A stretch of DNA of 31,892 nt, taken from a virus. The number at the start of each line of letters is the position of its first letter. Within the stretch, counting starts at the first letter, position 1. This document shows positions 6,797 through 16,000 of the stretch, one piece after another. Both the position numbers and the translations under genes were made by a program. The DNA lies in the IMG/VR virus record IMGVR_UViG_3300042691_014858, positions 1 through 31,892 of that record. The stretch is one strand, 5' to 3'. The notes under the pieces are model-generated. The model was not told the origin of the DNA and ran no database searches. It saw nothing but the letters and a program-made list of their open reading frames with translations.

Positions 6797-7045
6797 TTAT
6801 ACTTTATTTAAAAATGATAATAATTCCGCAAACGTCATTTTTTTACGTTTTAACGCTTTGTCAAGCTTAAATCGTTCCTCAATCATAACGCCGTAAATAC
6901 GTTTGTTATTCACGCCCTTAATTGTTCCTAACTTGCGTTTTTTGTTTAAATCGGACATTAATTCGGCGTGTGTGTCAAAATCAATTAAAACGTTAATTGT
7001 TTTGTCTAATTGTTCCGCGTTTTCTGTTTTTCTTGTTGTTTCCAT
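6797..7045 (-). CDS. Small hypothetical protein (82 aa)
   Basis: A highly charged, mostly helical 82-residue product. It starts METTRKTENAEQLDKTINVL and ends KRKKMTFAELLSFLNKV. A basic segment KKRKLGTIKGVNNKRIYGVM lies in the middle. No family was recognised; the basic patches would suit nucleic-acid binding. It lies six bases after the HTH-like gene stop at 7052, and its stop is seven bases from the promoter at 6760-6790. Confidence 0.6.
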   Translation of the reverse strand: METTRKTENAEQLDKTINVLIDFDTHAELMSDLNKKRKLGTIKGVNNKRIYGVMIEERFKLDKALKRKKMTFAELLSFLNKV

Positions 7046-7051
7046 GTTTTT

Positions 7052-7327
7052 TTATTTTTCTGTTTTGTTGATTACTTTATAAAATTTGTTCCCGGACACA
7101 CCTAATATAGCCGCCGCCTCGTTTATCGTTTTACCTTTGGATCGTAATTCCTCCATTTTTATTAAAAATTCTTTTTCGGATTCTTTTAGATCTAATAAAA
7201 CAAAGGGCTTGTTTAGTAGTTTTTTTGTTAGTGTCATCATTTGCGTAAATTCCACGCTCCCGGAACCTTTTTCCGCGGCTTGTTTTTCCAACAAAGCTAA
7301 ATTTCTACTGTCGACGTCTGTTATCAT
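7052..7327 (-). CDS. Small protein with C-terminal HTH-like segment
   Basis: The preferred start is the ATG at 7327, giving 91 residues from MITDVDSRNLALLEKQAAEK. The frame stays open to a TTG at 7363, but that would overlap the previous gene. The C-terminal 35 residues (EELRSKGKTINEAAAILGVS, then GNKFYKVINK) look like an Hin/MerR-type helix-turn-helix of the sort that reads DNA. A hydrophobic middle (LNKPFVLLDLKESEKEFLI) precedes it. A regulator or DNA-binding accessory protein is plausible; the family is not identified. Confidence 0.6.
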   Translation of the reverse strand: MITDVDSRNLALLEKQAAEKGSGSVEFTQMMTLTKKLLNKPFVLLDLKESEKEFLIKMEELRSKGKTINEAAAILGVSGNKFYKVINKTEK

Positions 7328-7356
7328 ATTATAAGTTTTTAAGTTTTTATATTTTT

Positions 7357-7530
7357 TTACCAATCAATTAAATCGTCGTCCTCTAATTCTAATTTTCCGG
7401 AACCTTTGCACGTCGGACACGTAACCGGGAACGGCTCGTCGTCCTCGTCCCATTCGACAATTTGTCCGTTTCCATTACAATCGTAACACGTTGTTAATGG
7501 TTTGTTTTTTTGGTATTTATCCTTTTCCAT
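7357..7530 (-). CDS. Small DnaJ-type zinc-knuckle protein (57 aa)
   Basis: ATG at 7530, stop TAA at 7359-7357. The product has two CxxCxGxG knuckles, CYDCNGNG at 15-22 and CPTCKGSG at 38-45. These are the zinc-binding unit of the DnaJ cysteine-rich domain, here without any J domain. The tail is very acidic (LELEDDDLIDW). Stand-alone knuckles of this kind can bind zinc and contact unfolded protein or DNA. It overlaps the upstream gene by 14 bases, consistent with a tightly packed early operon. Confidence 0.75.
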   Translation of the reverse strand: MEKDKYQKNKPLTTCYDCNGNGQIVEWDEDDEPFPVTCPTCKGSGKLELEDDDLIDW

Positions 7531-7705
7531 TAATTAGGTTTTTTGGAGGTTGTGTTAAACTCTTTACTTCGGCCGCTAAAAATCCCTCATTATATTTTAA
7601 ATCCCCGTAGTTTTTAATCATACGTTTAAAACTTTCTTTGGCCTCCGGGTTTATTCCGTAAATATCTAAACCGTCGATTATTAATTTTAATACTATTTCG
7701 TCCAT
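7517..7705 (-). CDS. Small hypothetical protein (62 aa)
   Basis: A 62-residue product starting MDEIVLKLIIDGLDIYGINP and ending PPKNLINGKG. A helical pattern with FKRMIKNYG and FLAAEVKSL is visible. No family was recognised. Its ATG overlaps the stop of the upstream membrane-protein gene by one base (TAATG), and it runs 14 bases into the zinc-knuckle gene, so it is part of the early operon. Confidence 0.6.
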   Translation of the reverse strand: MDEIVLKLIIDGLDIYGINPEAKESFKRMIKNYGDLKYNEGFLAAEVKSLTQPPKNLINGKG

Positions 7706-7962
7706 TATTTTATACTGTTTACAAGGTTAAAATTATCAAAAGTTAATTCGTTAATTGTTGCTTTTTGTTCCGCAATAATTGCGTCCCTTTGGCTTACTTG
7801 GTATTTTAACGCCTCTTTTTCGTTGTTGGTGTGAAATAACACAATAAGACAAATAAACGCCGTAAGGGAGGAAATAAACGTTATAAAAATCATATTGTTA
7901 AAATTGCGCGTTTTTGAATCGATTGTTTTTGCGATTCCGTTTTCTAAAATTTCTTTTTTCAT
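7705..7962 (-). CDS. Small single-pass membrane protein with coiled coil
   Basis: An 85-residue product. One hydrophobic segment spans about residues 24-44 (MIFITFISSLTAFICLIVLF). It is followed by a coiled-coil-like tail rich in heptad hydrophobics (EALKYQVSQRDAIIAEQKA). The N-terminus is charged with no signal-peptidase motif. Such early membrane proteins can serve in superinfection immunity or replication anchoring, but nothing in the sequence decides this. Coupled by ATGA to the 51-residue gene upstream. Confidence 0.6.
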   Translation of the reverse strand: MKKEILENGIAKTIDSKTRNFNNMIFITFISSLTAFICLIVLFHTNNEKEALKYQVSQRDAIIAEQKATINELTFDNFNLVNSIK

Positions 7963-8114
7963 TTTAATAAGGATTTAACAGTGAAATGATTAAAAGGTCG
8001 TGAATAATGGTTTTTAACAGCGCGTAATAAGGTTACGCCGTGGCTTAAATCAATACCGACTAATTCGGTAAACTTGTTTTTTAAATGGTTTGTTGGGTTT
8101 GTTTTTTTTGTCAT
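7959..8114 (-). CDS. First gene of the early operon, small basic protein (51 aa)
   Basis: ATG at 8114, stop TGA overlapping the next ATG (ATGA at 7962-7959). The product is basic: it starts MTKKTNPTNHLKNKFTELVG, continues IDLSHGVTLLRAVKNH, and ends FTVKSLLK. No family was recognised. It is the first gene after the early promoter (8138-8167). Small basic first genes are often regulators or host-takeover proteins, which is inference only. Confidence 0.6.
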   Translation of the reverse strand: MTKKTNPTNHLKNKFTELVGIDLSHGVTLLRAVKNHYSRPFNHFTVKSLLK

Positions 8115-8137
8115 TTTGTTAAGTTTTAAAGTTTACG

Positions 8138-8167
8138 TAAAGATATATATAATATTTTAATTACAAA
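8138..8167 (-). promoter_or_regulatory. Early-operon promoter, Bacteroidota type
   Basis: On the minus strand TTTG (8164-8167), 18 bases, then TATCTTTA (8138-8145), one mismatch from TAnnTTTG. It sits in the very A/T-rich divergent gap 8115-8230, 24 bases before the ATG at 8114. It would drive the leftward early operon. The opposite strand of the same gap serves the plus gene at 8231. Confidence 0.6.
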
Positions 8168-8230
8168 AATATTTATATAATATTTAACGTTTTTAACATT
8201 TAAGTTTAATTTGTTTTGTAATTTTGTACT

Positions 8231-8845
8231 ATGAAATTTAAATTTGACGAAAAAAACCCGGATTTAGTAATACAATTGTTATTACTTTTATTTTTTATTG
8301 CATTGTTTATTTTTGCTTTAAACCTCGATTTTTCGGAGCCTAAAAAGCCGGATAAAATCGAACCTAACATTGTTAAAACTGACCACAAAATAAAACAATC
8401 GACTGTTAGCTTAGATTCTATTAACTTAATTATTTTGAAACAATCCCTTTTTATTGATAGCTTAAAACAGAAATATAAAAAGGATCTAAACGGATTAAAG
8501 AATTATTACAGTCGATTAATTAAAACAGCCCCGGACACGTGTTCGCCGTATCTTAATGTTTTAATAAATAAATTCGACTCAATAAATAACAATTGTAATT
8601 TAATTGTTGCGGAATATACGGAAAAAGATTCTTTACACGTTTTAAAAGATAGTGCAAACAACGCCTTAATTTCGGCTTATAAGGAACAAATAAACAATTA
8701 TATGTTAATTGATAGTACTAACAAGGCCAATATAAAAGACTTGGAAAAACAAGTTAAAAAGGAAAAAAGAAAGGCGTTTTTTAATCTGTTTAAAGGCGGC
8801 GGGCTTGGTTTCGCGCTTGGGTATTTAACCGGAAAAATCATATAA
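8231..8845 (+). CDS. Lone plus-strand membrane-anchored coiled-coil protein
   Basis: A 204-residue product. A hydrophobic segment lies at about 13-32 (LVIQLLLLLFFIALFIFALN). A long periplasm-like or cytoplasmic helical region follows, rich in DSL/DSIN repeats and charged heptads, then a glycine-rich hydrophobic end (GGGLGFALGYLTGKII). The layout of N-terminal anchor plus coiled coil resembles an inner-membrane spanin, but the gene is not in the lysis operon and points the other way. A TAATTTTG box (8219-8226) ends only four bases before the ATG, with no clear -33 element. A surface, exclusion or spanin role are all possible; no family was recognised. Confidence 0.75.
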   Translation: MKFKFDEKNPDLVIQLLLLLFFIALFIFALNLDFSEPKKPDKIEPNIVKTDHKIKQSTVSLDSINLIILKQSLFIDSLKQKYKKDLNGLKNYYSRLIKTAPDTCSPYLNVLINKFDSINNNCNLIVAEYTEKDSLHVLKDSANNALISAYKEQINNYMLIDSTNKANIKDLEKQVKKEKRKAFFNLFKGGGLGFALGYLTGKII

Positions 8846-8847
8846 CC

Positions 8848-8877
8848 AAAAAAGCCCCGAATTAACGAGGCTTTTTT
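8848..8877. terminator. Bidirectional terminator between convergent genes
   Basis: AAAAAAGCC (8848-8856) and GGCTTTTTT (8869-8877) pair, with an inner CG/CG extension and one mismatch, around loop AATTAA. The plus strand ends in six T and the minus strand likewise. It closes the 8231-8845 gene from the left and the whole late operon (ending with the holin gene at 8940) from the right. Confidence 0.85.
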
Positions 8878-8939
8878 AGCTTTAAAAACTTAACTACTCA
8901 CACAAAGAACTATAAACAAAAGTAATATTTATTTTTTAA

Positions 8940-9263
8940 TTATTGGTTATTATCGTTAATTTTTTTTTCAGTTTTTCCCATTACAAAAATAAGAATAGAT
9001 TGTCCGGCGTAACCTATTGTAACAAACGACAATCCCAACCATTTTGACGCCTCCTCCAATTGTTTTATTTCATGCTTTGCGATCAACGCGCAAACCAAAA
9101 CAATAACGTTTATAAGTATGGAATAAATTTCCATTTTGAAATACTGAAATAAATTAACGTTCCCATTTTGAGAACGATTTATTTTATTTAATTGTACTAA
9201 GTTATGTAATATGATACCCAGTAACCCGAGGCCAAACAAGGCTAAATTTGTGTAATTAATCAT
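8940..9263 (-). CDS. Holin-like membrane protein
   Basis: A 107-residue product with three hydrophobic segments, at about 7-25 (LALFGLGLLGIILHNLVQL), 46-63 (IYSILINVIVLVCALIA) and 75-96 (WLGLSFVTIGYAGQSILIFV), and a charged tail KTEKKINDNNQ. Size and topology fit class I phage holins, which hold and then open the inner membrane so the endolysin can pass. It lies downstream of the M15 endolysin, with an inserted HNH gene between. The family was not identified by motif, so the call rests on topology and place. Confidence 0.65.
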   Translation of the reverse strand: MINYTNLALFGLGLLGIILHNLVQLNKINRSQNGNVNLFQYFKMEIYSILINVIVLVCALIAKHEIKQLEEASKWLGLSFVTIGYAGQSILIFVMGKTEKKINDNNQ

Positions 9264-9275
9264 TATATTTATTTT

Positions 9276-9761
9276 TTATGGTTTTATATATTCAAATTTT
9301 TTTCCGATATTATAATGTATCGTTGATATTGGTTTTTTTAACTCCCTTGCTGCCTCACTAATAGAGTAATATATTTTATTACTATTTATATGAATAATTG
9401 CTTTACTTCTATTATGTTCTTTTCCAAATTTTCCTTTATAATATGATGCCTTATATGTGTTTAATCCTAAATCGTAAGCGTGTTTTGCGTTTTCAGACCT
9501 AGTAACCCATTCTAAATTTTCAACTCTATTATCGGTTTTAATTCCATTAATATGATTTATATATGGTTTATTTTCGGGATTATCTATATAGGTTTCCGCT
9601 AAAATTCTATGTATATAAATGTTTTTTTGTTTTTTATTTATTCTTATTATTGTACAATAATATTTAAATAAATCATTTTTATACTGTTTTAATACTTTAC
9701 CGTGTTTATTTGTTACTATACCATCTTTTGTTATAAAATAACCCGTGTTTTTATATTCCAT
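9276..9761 (-). CDS. Free-standing HNH homing endonuclease
   Basis: A 161-residue product. The HNH core reads [12 protein letters not shown], then [20 protein letters not shown] with H70, N78 and N82, and [13 protein letters not shown]. It is preceded by a beta-rich N-terminus. The C-terminus (about 119-155, [20 protein letters not shown]) matches a NUMOD1-type DNA-binding repeat. These enzymes cut intronless alleles and spread themselves between phages. The gene splits the lysis cassette (endolysin 9803-10315, holin 8940-9263), has its own promoter, and has far fewer CG dinucleotides than its neighbours, all signs of insertion. Confidence 0.9.
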   Translation of the reverse strand: MEYKNTGYFITKDGIVTNKHGKVLKQYKNDLFKYYCTIIRINKKQKNIYIHRILAETYIDNPENKPYINHINGIKTDNRVENLEWVTRSENAKHAYDLGLNTYKASYYKGKFGKEHNRSKAIIHINSNKIYYSISEAARELKKPISTIHYNIGKKFEYIKP

Positions 9762-9765
9762 AATG

Positions 9766-9797
9766 CAAATATAATATTTCGTAAATGCATATACAAA
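9766..9797 (-). promoter_or_regulatory. Promoter of the homing endonuclease gene
   Basis: On the minus strand TTTG (9794-9797), 20 bases, then TATATTTG (9766-9773). The start codon at 9761 follows the -7 box by only four bases, so the transcript would be leaderless or nearly so. The -33 TTTG is itself part of a second TATATTTG box (9794-9801). Typical of a self-contained mobile gene. Confidence 0.6.
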
Positions 9798-9802
9798 TAT
9801 AT

Positions 9803-10315
9803 TTAAGGTTTAATGAATTGGTAATGCATAAAATCAAATCCTTTCTCACGTCCTAATGAATACCAACCATGTTTGTAAAAAATATCAATCATTGCTTTAT
9901 ATTCAGGTTTTGCAAAAGTAGCTGTTTTACTTGTTGCTTTCAATGGGTTCTTTTCAGGGTATAAATCAATAGCCAACCCCCACGCATGAGTGGATAAAAA
10001 TTGACAAGCATCTTCTTTGCGCCCGGCTTTTATTAGAGCGTTATATCGCTCCTCAGTACCTCTCATAGGTCTGTTATTATAAGCACCTCCGAATAAATTA
10101 ATGCCTAATCTGTTAATTTCGCCTAAACCATAAGTGGTTAATAACTCATTCATAATCTTTGTCATACTAGGTGCGGCTAGTTTATGAATTTGAAAACGAT
10201 TAACTGTTTTACTTTTATCCCACGCTATAACTAACGGATATGGTGTGTATAAAGTTGTTAAATTTTTAACCGCTCCGGGTTCGCCGTATTTTTCAATGAT
10301 AGTTTTAACCGTCAT
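9803..10315 (-). CDS. M15-family peptidase, probable endolysin
   Basis: A 170-residue protein with the M15 zinc site. [11 protein letters not shown] gives H110 and D117 of HxxGxAxD, and FDFMHYQF gives H164. It also has the upstream [17 protein letters not shown] strand-turn. M15 enzymes cleave peptide stems of peptidoglycan (L-Ala-D-Glu or D-Ala-D-Ala type bonds). There is no signal peptide, so it needs the holin to reach the cell wall. Its start overlaps the upstream membrane gene by four bases (ATGA). Length is normal for phage M15 lysins. Confidence 0.9.
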   Translation of the reverse strand: MTVKTIIEKYGEPGAVKNLTTLYTPYPLVIAWDKSKTVNRFQIHKLAAPSMTKIMNELLTTYGLGEINRLGINLFGGAYNNRPMRGTEERYNALIKAGRKEDACQFLSTHAWGLAIDLYPEKNPLKATSKTATFAKPEYKAMIDIFYKHGWYSLGREKGFDFMHYQFIKP

Positions 10316-10638
10316 ATTAAAGAGTATTTAAATAATTTTTTCTTTTTTAACCTTATATTTTTATCCGTACAACTTACAATTAACTCCGGTTTTGTAAAAT
10401 TATTATTAGCTTGTTTTTGTGTGTCTTTTTTAAATTGCGAGTTTTTAATTTCGTCTATTCTTGTATTTATTTTTAATTCTTGGATTTTAGACTCCGCAAC
10501 GATTTGACGCATTTCGATTTTTAGCTCGTTATAATTCTCTTTTTGTTCGGCTTTGAAATCATAATATATTGAAACAACACCAATTATAAGAATTAAATCT
10601 TTTAAATTAAAGGTTATTTTATCAAATTCAAAGGCCAT
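10312..10638 (-). CDS. Membrane-anchored coiled-coil lysis-region protein
   Basis: A 108-residue product. A hydrophobic segment spans about 10-27 (FNLKDLILIIGVVSIYYDF). A charged coiled-coil-like helix follows (KENYNELKIEMRQIVAESKI), then a basic C-terminus ([14 protein letters not shown]). The layout fits a haemolysin XhlA-like or inner-membrane spanin-like lysis helper. It is coupled by ATGA to the endolysin gene. A TATATTTG box lies 14 bases before its ATG (10653-10660), but no proper -33 element was seen. The lysis role is inferred from place and topology. Confidence 0.65.
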   Translation of the reverse strand: MAFEFDKITFNLKDLILIIGVVSIYYDFKAEQKENYNELKIEMRQIVAESKIQELKINTRIDEIKNSQFKKDTQKQANNNFTKPELIVSCTDKNIRLKKKKLFKYSLI

Positions 10639-10716
10639 TTATAACGTTTTTGCAAATATAATTATTTTATTTTTTTTACCTTAATATTTCTATTTTAGTT
10701 GATATTATTTTCATGT

Positions 10717-10878
10717 TTATTTTTTTACAAATCCTTGTTTAATTTCACCATTAATCCCATCTGTTGAATGATACTCTTTAGTTATTAAAGTATCATCTTC
10801 ATAATAGTAGATATTATATTTATCTATTATTTCGCCATTAATATTTATAGGCTCATGTTTTATCTCGTATGTTTTCAT
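10717..10878 (-). CDS. Small hypothetical protein after the tail fibre (53 aa)
   Basis: ATG at 10878 overlaps the tail-fibre stop (TAATG); stop TAA at 10719-10717. The product starts MKTYEIKHEPININGEIIDK, continues YNIYYYEDDTLITKEYHS, and ends GEIKQGFVKK. No family was recognised. The coupling to the fibre gene suggests a fibre-related role such as a chaperone or cap, but this is only positional. Bases 10639-10716 after it hold no gene. Confidence 0.55.
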   Translation of the reverse strand: MKTYEIKHEPININGEIIDKYNIYYYEDDTLITKEYHSTDGINGEIKQGFVKK

Positions 10879-13007
10879 TAGCTTGTTTTTTCTATAATTA
10901 AACGAACACTCATATTTACACTTGTTGGATTAGTTGCCCATGTTGGTGTTATCCATTCAATGCAAATATCATCTGTTGCGCTGCCAGTTATATTTAATCC
11001 CGTAGCTGTATTGTTTAAAATAGCTGTTGTTGCAGTATTTGTCTTAACACTATTACTAATCAATGAGCTTGTTGCGGCTGTTATATTCCTTAAATTAATT
11101 GTGCTATCTTCTGCACTTCCAGTTGTTCCTGAGTTCGCTGCAATAATATTTGCACCAATAACTCTAAAATTATAACCTAACTTAACAGTAAAGTTACTAG
11201 CTGTTGTGTTTGGAGTTAATGCGTGCATAAAATAGTAAGTAGTTGCATCAGCTGGGTTGATGTTACCTGCTGTCGTTTGCCAAATTAACGTATCTTTCTT
11301 AGCAGCCAAAGCATCAAAAACAGCATCTTCACTAGGAGCTGAGGTAGTAACGCCGTTTGTAATTGTTTGAGTTATTCTATTACCTTCTAAAACCGTTCCC
11401 GCAGTAGTACCCAAAGCTAAGTTATAACCTGAGTTTTTAGCGACACTAATTAAATTCTTACTTGCATCTGTTTCAACTATACGCAACGCTGTTAAATCCT
11501 CAGAGAAAATGCGTCCATTTCCATTTACAGAAAATCTCTTAACCCCCGCTCCGTTTTGTATCTCGTGAACATCGTCAGTATCTAAAGCGCTACCTCTTTT
11601 AAACGTAACCGCCCCGCGTGTCGAATCTGTTACAATTTCCGGATCCGTTGAGTTGTCATACGCGTTTTGTAAATTTGAAACGCTTATCCCGGCGGATCCT
11701 CCGATATTTTCACCGAACTTAGTAACCGGAATAAAACGGGCGTTTGTTGTATTATTTAACGCTGTACAACCTTTAGTAACTGATATAATGCCTATAAGTA
11801 TTGCCGCCTCGCTAACGTTAATAAATTGGTTAAATTGTTCGTTTTGGACTCCTTGTATCGCTAATTGTAAAGTATTATAAATGGTTTGTCCGTATTGGAT
11901 TACAATGTTCCCGTTAGGAAATAAAAATACTCTTTGGTTTGTTGCTTGATTCCCTCCTCCGGAAATAGCCGTTATCGTTCCGGCGTTGTCGTATTGCGTC
12001 GGATCAATTAAGTTAACCGGCGCCGTTGTCCCTCCGGTTTGCGTTCGATACCTAAACGACGCGGCCGTTTGCGCGGGAATATTGCGTTTATTAGGTTGTT
12101 TTACATCGTTGTAATAGTTTATGCCGGAACCAAATAAAAAACCGTTTGTTTTATTTATCTGTAAATTTGCCCCGTTAGCAACTATAAAATTACCCTCGTT
12201 TATTAGTTTAATTTCATAAAACAAATCGCGTAATTGTTCAACCGGTGACGCAAAAACACTAACGTAAGGGTTTACGCTTGCAATATTAGTATTTGCGGCG
12301 TGTCCTAATTGCGCCAAAACAACAACGTCGCGGCGTTGTGCGTCCGTTGGCGCCGCTGCGTACTGTATAATATTTTGTTCTCTATCTATACAAATATAGC
12401 TCAATGTCGACGTTAACCGATTTGTTACGGTTAAACCGGTAACGCCCGGATAGTTTATTAAATACGGCGTTGGTGCGTCCGGATCGCTCCAATAATCAAC
12501 AATAACCGCGGTCAATGCCGCAATATCAACTTTTGTATTATCTAAACCGTTAATTGTTATTTCTCCGCCGTCGATTAAACCCGTTGACAAACTTTGTTTT
12601 GTGTAACTTTCTAAACCGTCTAAACGGGTGTTTTGCGTCCCTTGCTCGCTTAATATGTCATTTATTGCGGTTTCTATTGCTCCAATATCCGGTTTTACAT
12701 TTTTCCAACTTAACGTCTGTAAATCTGTTTTCCCGTCGCCTATTTTATAAGCCTCTGAAAATGCGTCCACGCCGTCAGATAAATTAACCACTTGTCCGTT
12801 TCCTAAAACAAACGTCGGATTTGCGGAAAACCACGCGTCCGGTTTATTGCCTAATAAAACCCCTATTGGTTCCGGTGCGTAACTTACGTAAGTCGTGCCA
12901 TTCCATAAAAATTGATTGTCATTTGACGCATCGACATAAATAACGTTAGCAACGCCGGAACCCGGAAACGCTGCAAAATTCGCATATACTGATCTAATTA
13001 ATGCCAT
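10878..13007 (-). CDS. Tail fibre / receptor-binding protein
   Basis: A 709-residue product, beta-rich and low in Cys. The N-terminus (MALIRSVYANFAAFPGSGVA, then NVIYVDASNDNQFLWNGTTY) is typical of Bacteroidota phage fibre N-domains that attach to the tail. The middle has NLQNAYDNSTDPEIV and VTFKRGSALDTDDVHEIQNG, a motif found in phage fibres. The C-terminal 190 residues are Thr/Ala/Asn-rich repeats likely to form the receptor-binding tip. The bases encoding roughly residues 500-709 (10878-11500) have visibly fewer CG dinucleotides than the rest, so the tip may have been exchanged. The start overlaps the upstream stop by one base. Binding target unknown. Confidence 0.75.
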   Translation of the reverse strand: MALIRSVYANFAAFPGSGVANVIYVDASNDNQFLWNGTTYVSYAPEPIGVLLGNKPDAWFSANPTFVLGNGQVVNLSDGVDAFSEAYKIGDGKTDLQTLSWKNVKPDIGAIETAINDILSEQGTQNTRLDGLESYTKQSLSTGLIDGGEITINGLDNTKVDIAALTAVIVDYWSDPDAPTPYLINYPGVTGLTVTNRLTSTLSYICIDREQNIIQYAAAPTDAQRRDVVVLAQLGHAANTNIASVNPYVSVFASPVEQLRDLFYEIKLINEGNFIVANGANLQINKTNGFLFGSGINYYNDVKQPNKRNIPAQTAASFRYRTQTGGTTAPVNLIDPTQYDNAGTITAISGGGNQATNQRVFLFPNGNIVIQYGQTIYNTLQLAIQGVQNEQFNQFINVSEAAILIGIISVTKGCTALNNTTNARFIPVTKFGENIGGSAGISVSNLQNAYDNSTDPEIVTDSTRGAVTFKRGSALDTDDVHEIQNGAGVKRFSVNGNGRIFSEDLTALRIVETDASKNLISVAKNSGYNLALGTTAGTVLEGNRITQTITNGVTTSAPSEDAVFDALAAKKDTLIWQTTAGNINPADATTYYFMHALTPNTTASNFTVKLGYNFRVIGANIIAANSGTTGSAEDSTINLRNITAATSSLISNSVKTNTATTAILNNTATGLNITGSATDDICIEWITPTWATNPTSVNMSVRLIIEKTS

Positions 13008-16000
13008 TAACTCCTAAATCTTTTTAAATTATTTATTCCCGGTTTAAAGTTCAATTTAACGGGCGCGCATTTTGTTTTCAAAGGTATTATTTCGGGCGCA
13101 TATTCCGAAATAACTTGTACGGATTTTTGATAATATTTATCAAAATTACGCGTATTATAATCTGTAATTAATACCGTGTCCGCTTGTAAAATATCCGTTC
13201 TTAGTCTGTTATGTTTAAACGCCGGTATTGGTTCCAAACTTAAAACATATTCCGGGTATTGTTCGTCGGTAACCTTTTCGTCTAATCCGTTTTCGTATCT
13301 TATATAGTCCTTTTCGTAACGGGATTTTTGATACATGAAATATCCGTCAAACCTATGGGAATTATATAAATTAAGTGTTCCGTAATCGGTTGTTAATTCG
13401 TCGAATTTTGAATCACCAATAATTCCGTTTAAATAATATTCAATTCTCACGGTTTTGTCTGCCAATGCCTCCGAATATTCTTTTACACAAAATGAATCCG
13501 ATTTTTGACTAATTACGGAACCAAAAATCGTTGTTGCCACAATTTCCAATTGATAAATTCCTGCGCCAAATTCCGCTAAAACCAACCCCCAATTTATAGT
13601 ATACCCAATAAACGAACGATTGTCCGTATTTCTGAAAAAGTCGTAAGCGTAATATTTGCCATAAGTGTCGTCTGTTAAATCTGTTTTTTTACCTCCATTT
13701 AGATATAAATAAATTTCAATAGGCGCACCGGAATCGACAATATCATTATCGAAATTTAACATATAAGTATATTTGTCGTTTTTCAGTTCGTCGTTAGGGT
13801 TTGATGCCTTGCCGAAAACACGCCAAACATAGTCAGAACAACAATCGAGTAATTTATCCGTTACGACTTCCGGCTCCTCAATGATTGGATTATCTTTTAT
13901 AACTTTAAATGTTCCGTCGATTAAATAACCTAAATTTGGGTTTAATCCCTCGTTTGAATCGTATAAACGCCCGGTTATTTTATATTGAGGTTTTGTTAAT
14001 TGAGTATGGTCTATTAACGCTTTTAACGTTGCGGTTTCGAGTGGAATATCAAAAGTTAATTCGGCTTTTCCGTTGGCTAACGTCGATATAAACCACGTGT
14101 CCGAGTCACTTGCAAACACGGACGACATACGTCGTTTACCTAAAACCCCGCCCGTCTCAAACTCCTCAATCCCTAAAACAGCGCCCAAATTAGAATATGC
14201 GCCCCAACCTTGCAAAAATTCCGCAACAACTAAAGTCGGTTTATACCCTAATATATAACGATTTCCGATTCCGTCTATTAATTCCGTTAGTGTGTCCGGA
14301 TCATAAGTTTTTAACGTTGCCGTTACATCGTCGGAGGTGTTACGCGGATTTAAATCATACGCAACCGTACCCGTATAACTGTTTAAAGTGTCGCCAATTT
14401 TAACAACAATTTCGTACGCAAACGCAATTTTCCAATCCCCGGCCGTGTATCTTATCCATTCTTGGTTAAATCCGTTGTTAGGTTCGCTGGTATTAAAAAA
14501 CGCCGCGTTAACTCCTTGTAATTGTTGCCAATATTCCCAACGGTTTAAATATGGGTATCTTAATTGATAATATCCTAATGTTACGTCGTCGGTTAATACC
14601 TTAAATTGTTTTCTTATTTCCGCCGTTGGTATATGATACGGTAAATTAACGGTTGTGTCTATTAATTGATACGTTCCGACATACGGCGTATTGGCTATAT
14701 TTAAATTCTTTTGTTCTAAAATAAAAGAGGCGCCCGTTACTGTATTAACTGCAATAACTCCGCCGGAGGCTCGAATAAATTGTTTACTTAAAACGCTTGT
14801 TTCCGCGGTTTCTTGGACTTCAAAATCCACAAATCCAACGCTTTCGTCCTCCTCGTATATTGGTAAAGTTGTGGAAAACGCGCCGGTTGTTGTGTTTATA
14901 TAGTGTGGAATAACTTTTTTAGTTATTTTTAAAAACGTTGGAAATTGCGTCGCATAAAAAAACGGCGTTTTATCTATTAATAAAGTCACGCGGTCGGCCG
15001 CTGATCCGGTTTTTGTATGGTCGCCAATACTTACGAATATTATATATCTAGGTTCCGCGGATTCCTCAAATACTGCTTTTGCGCCGGCTCCAAATTCTAT
15101 TTGTCCGGAAATTGTTATCTCACTTGCAGAGTTTCGCGTTGCAATTACATTTTTTAACGATTGTAAATTCGTGTTCCCAAACGCTTGTCCGTTAACCGCG
15201 GACGGTGACGTTGCAACCGTCAGGTCGGCATATTCCCAAACAAAATTCTGTCTTAATGTTCTATTTTTTCCAATATATTCGTTTTCGTCATTTGGTGCCT
15301 TTGCTAAATTAATCCTTACTTTAGTCGAACCGGAAACGAACGGGGAATTTGTCGGGTTTTTAACTTTAAAAGTAAACGTTTGCACGCTTGTTACTAATTT
15401 AAGTTTATCCGAGCCACTATTATAGCTTAATGTGTCAAACGTATAATTGGTTAAATTACTGTTGAAACTTTCATTAAACCAACCCGTATTCCCTAAAATA
15501 TCCTCTTTTAAAATTTCTTGTATTCTGTTTGGATCGGCGGCGGTATATCGCGCCTCAATTCGCATAATATGTTTTAAACAATTTTGATTCTCGAAATAAT
15601 CCGGCTTTATTCCCGCAAGTAAATCGTCCCATTGCGCCGCTAACATTAAAGGCGTTACACGCGTACGGTGTTTAATTACAAACGTCGATTGATAAATTGT
15701 TGTAGTTGTTAGTGAGCTTTCGTCAATTAACACACTATCGAATTGGTAATCTAAATTGCCTAACAAAGTCATCGGTAAGTTAGTGCCACCACCAGCCGCA
15801 TTTAATCCGGTTCTTACAGCTATTTGTTCGCTCCCATCTGTTTTACTTAAAAATGTTACGCCCTCGTTATTTTCAACAAAATTCCATTGATAGTAAACAG
15901 CGGTAATTGGTATCGTTACACTTATAACGTCTTGCGTTCCGCTTTGATTTGCTGTCCACGAACCAACGTTTGACGCTATTCTTATTTCGTTATCTGATAA

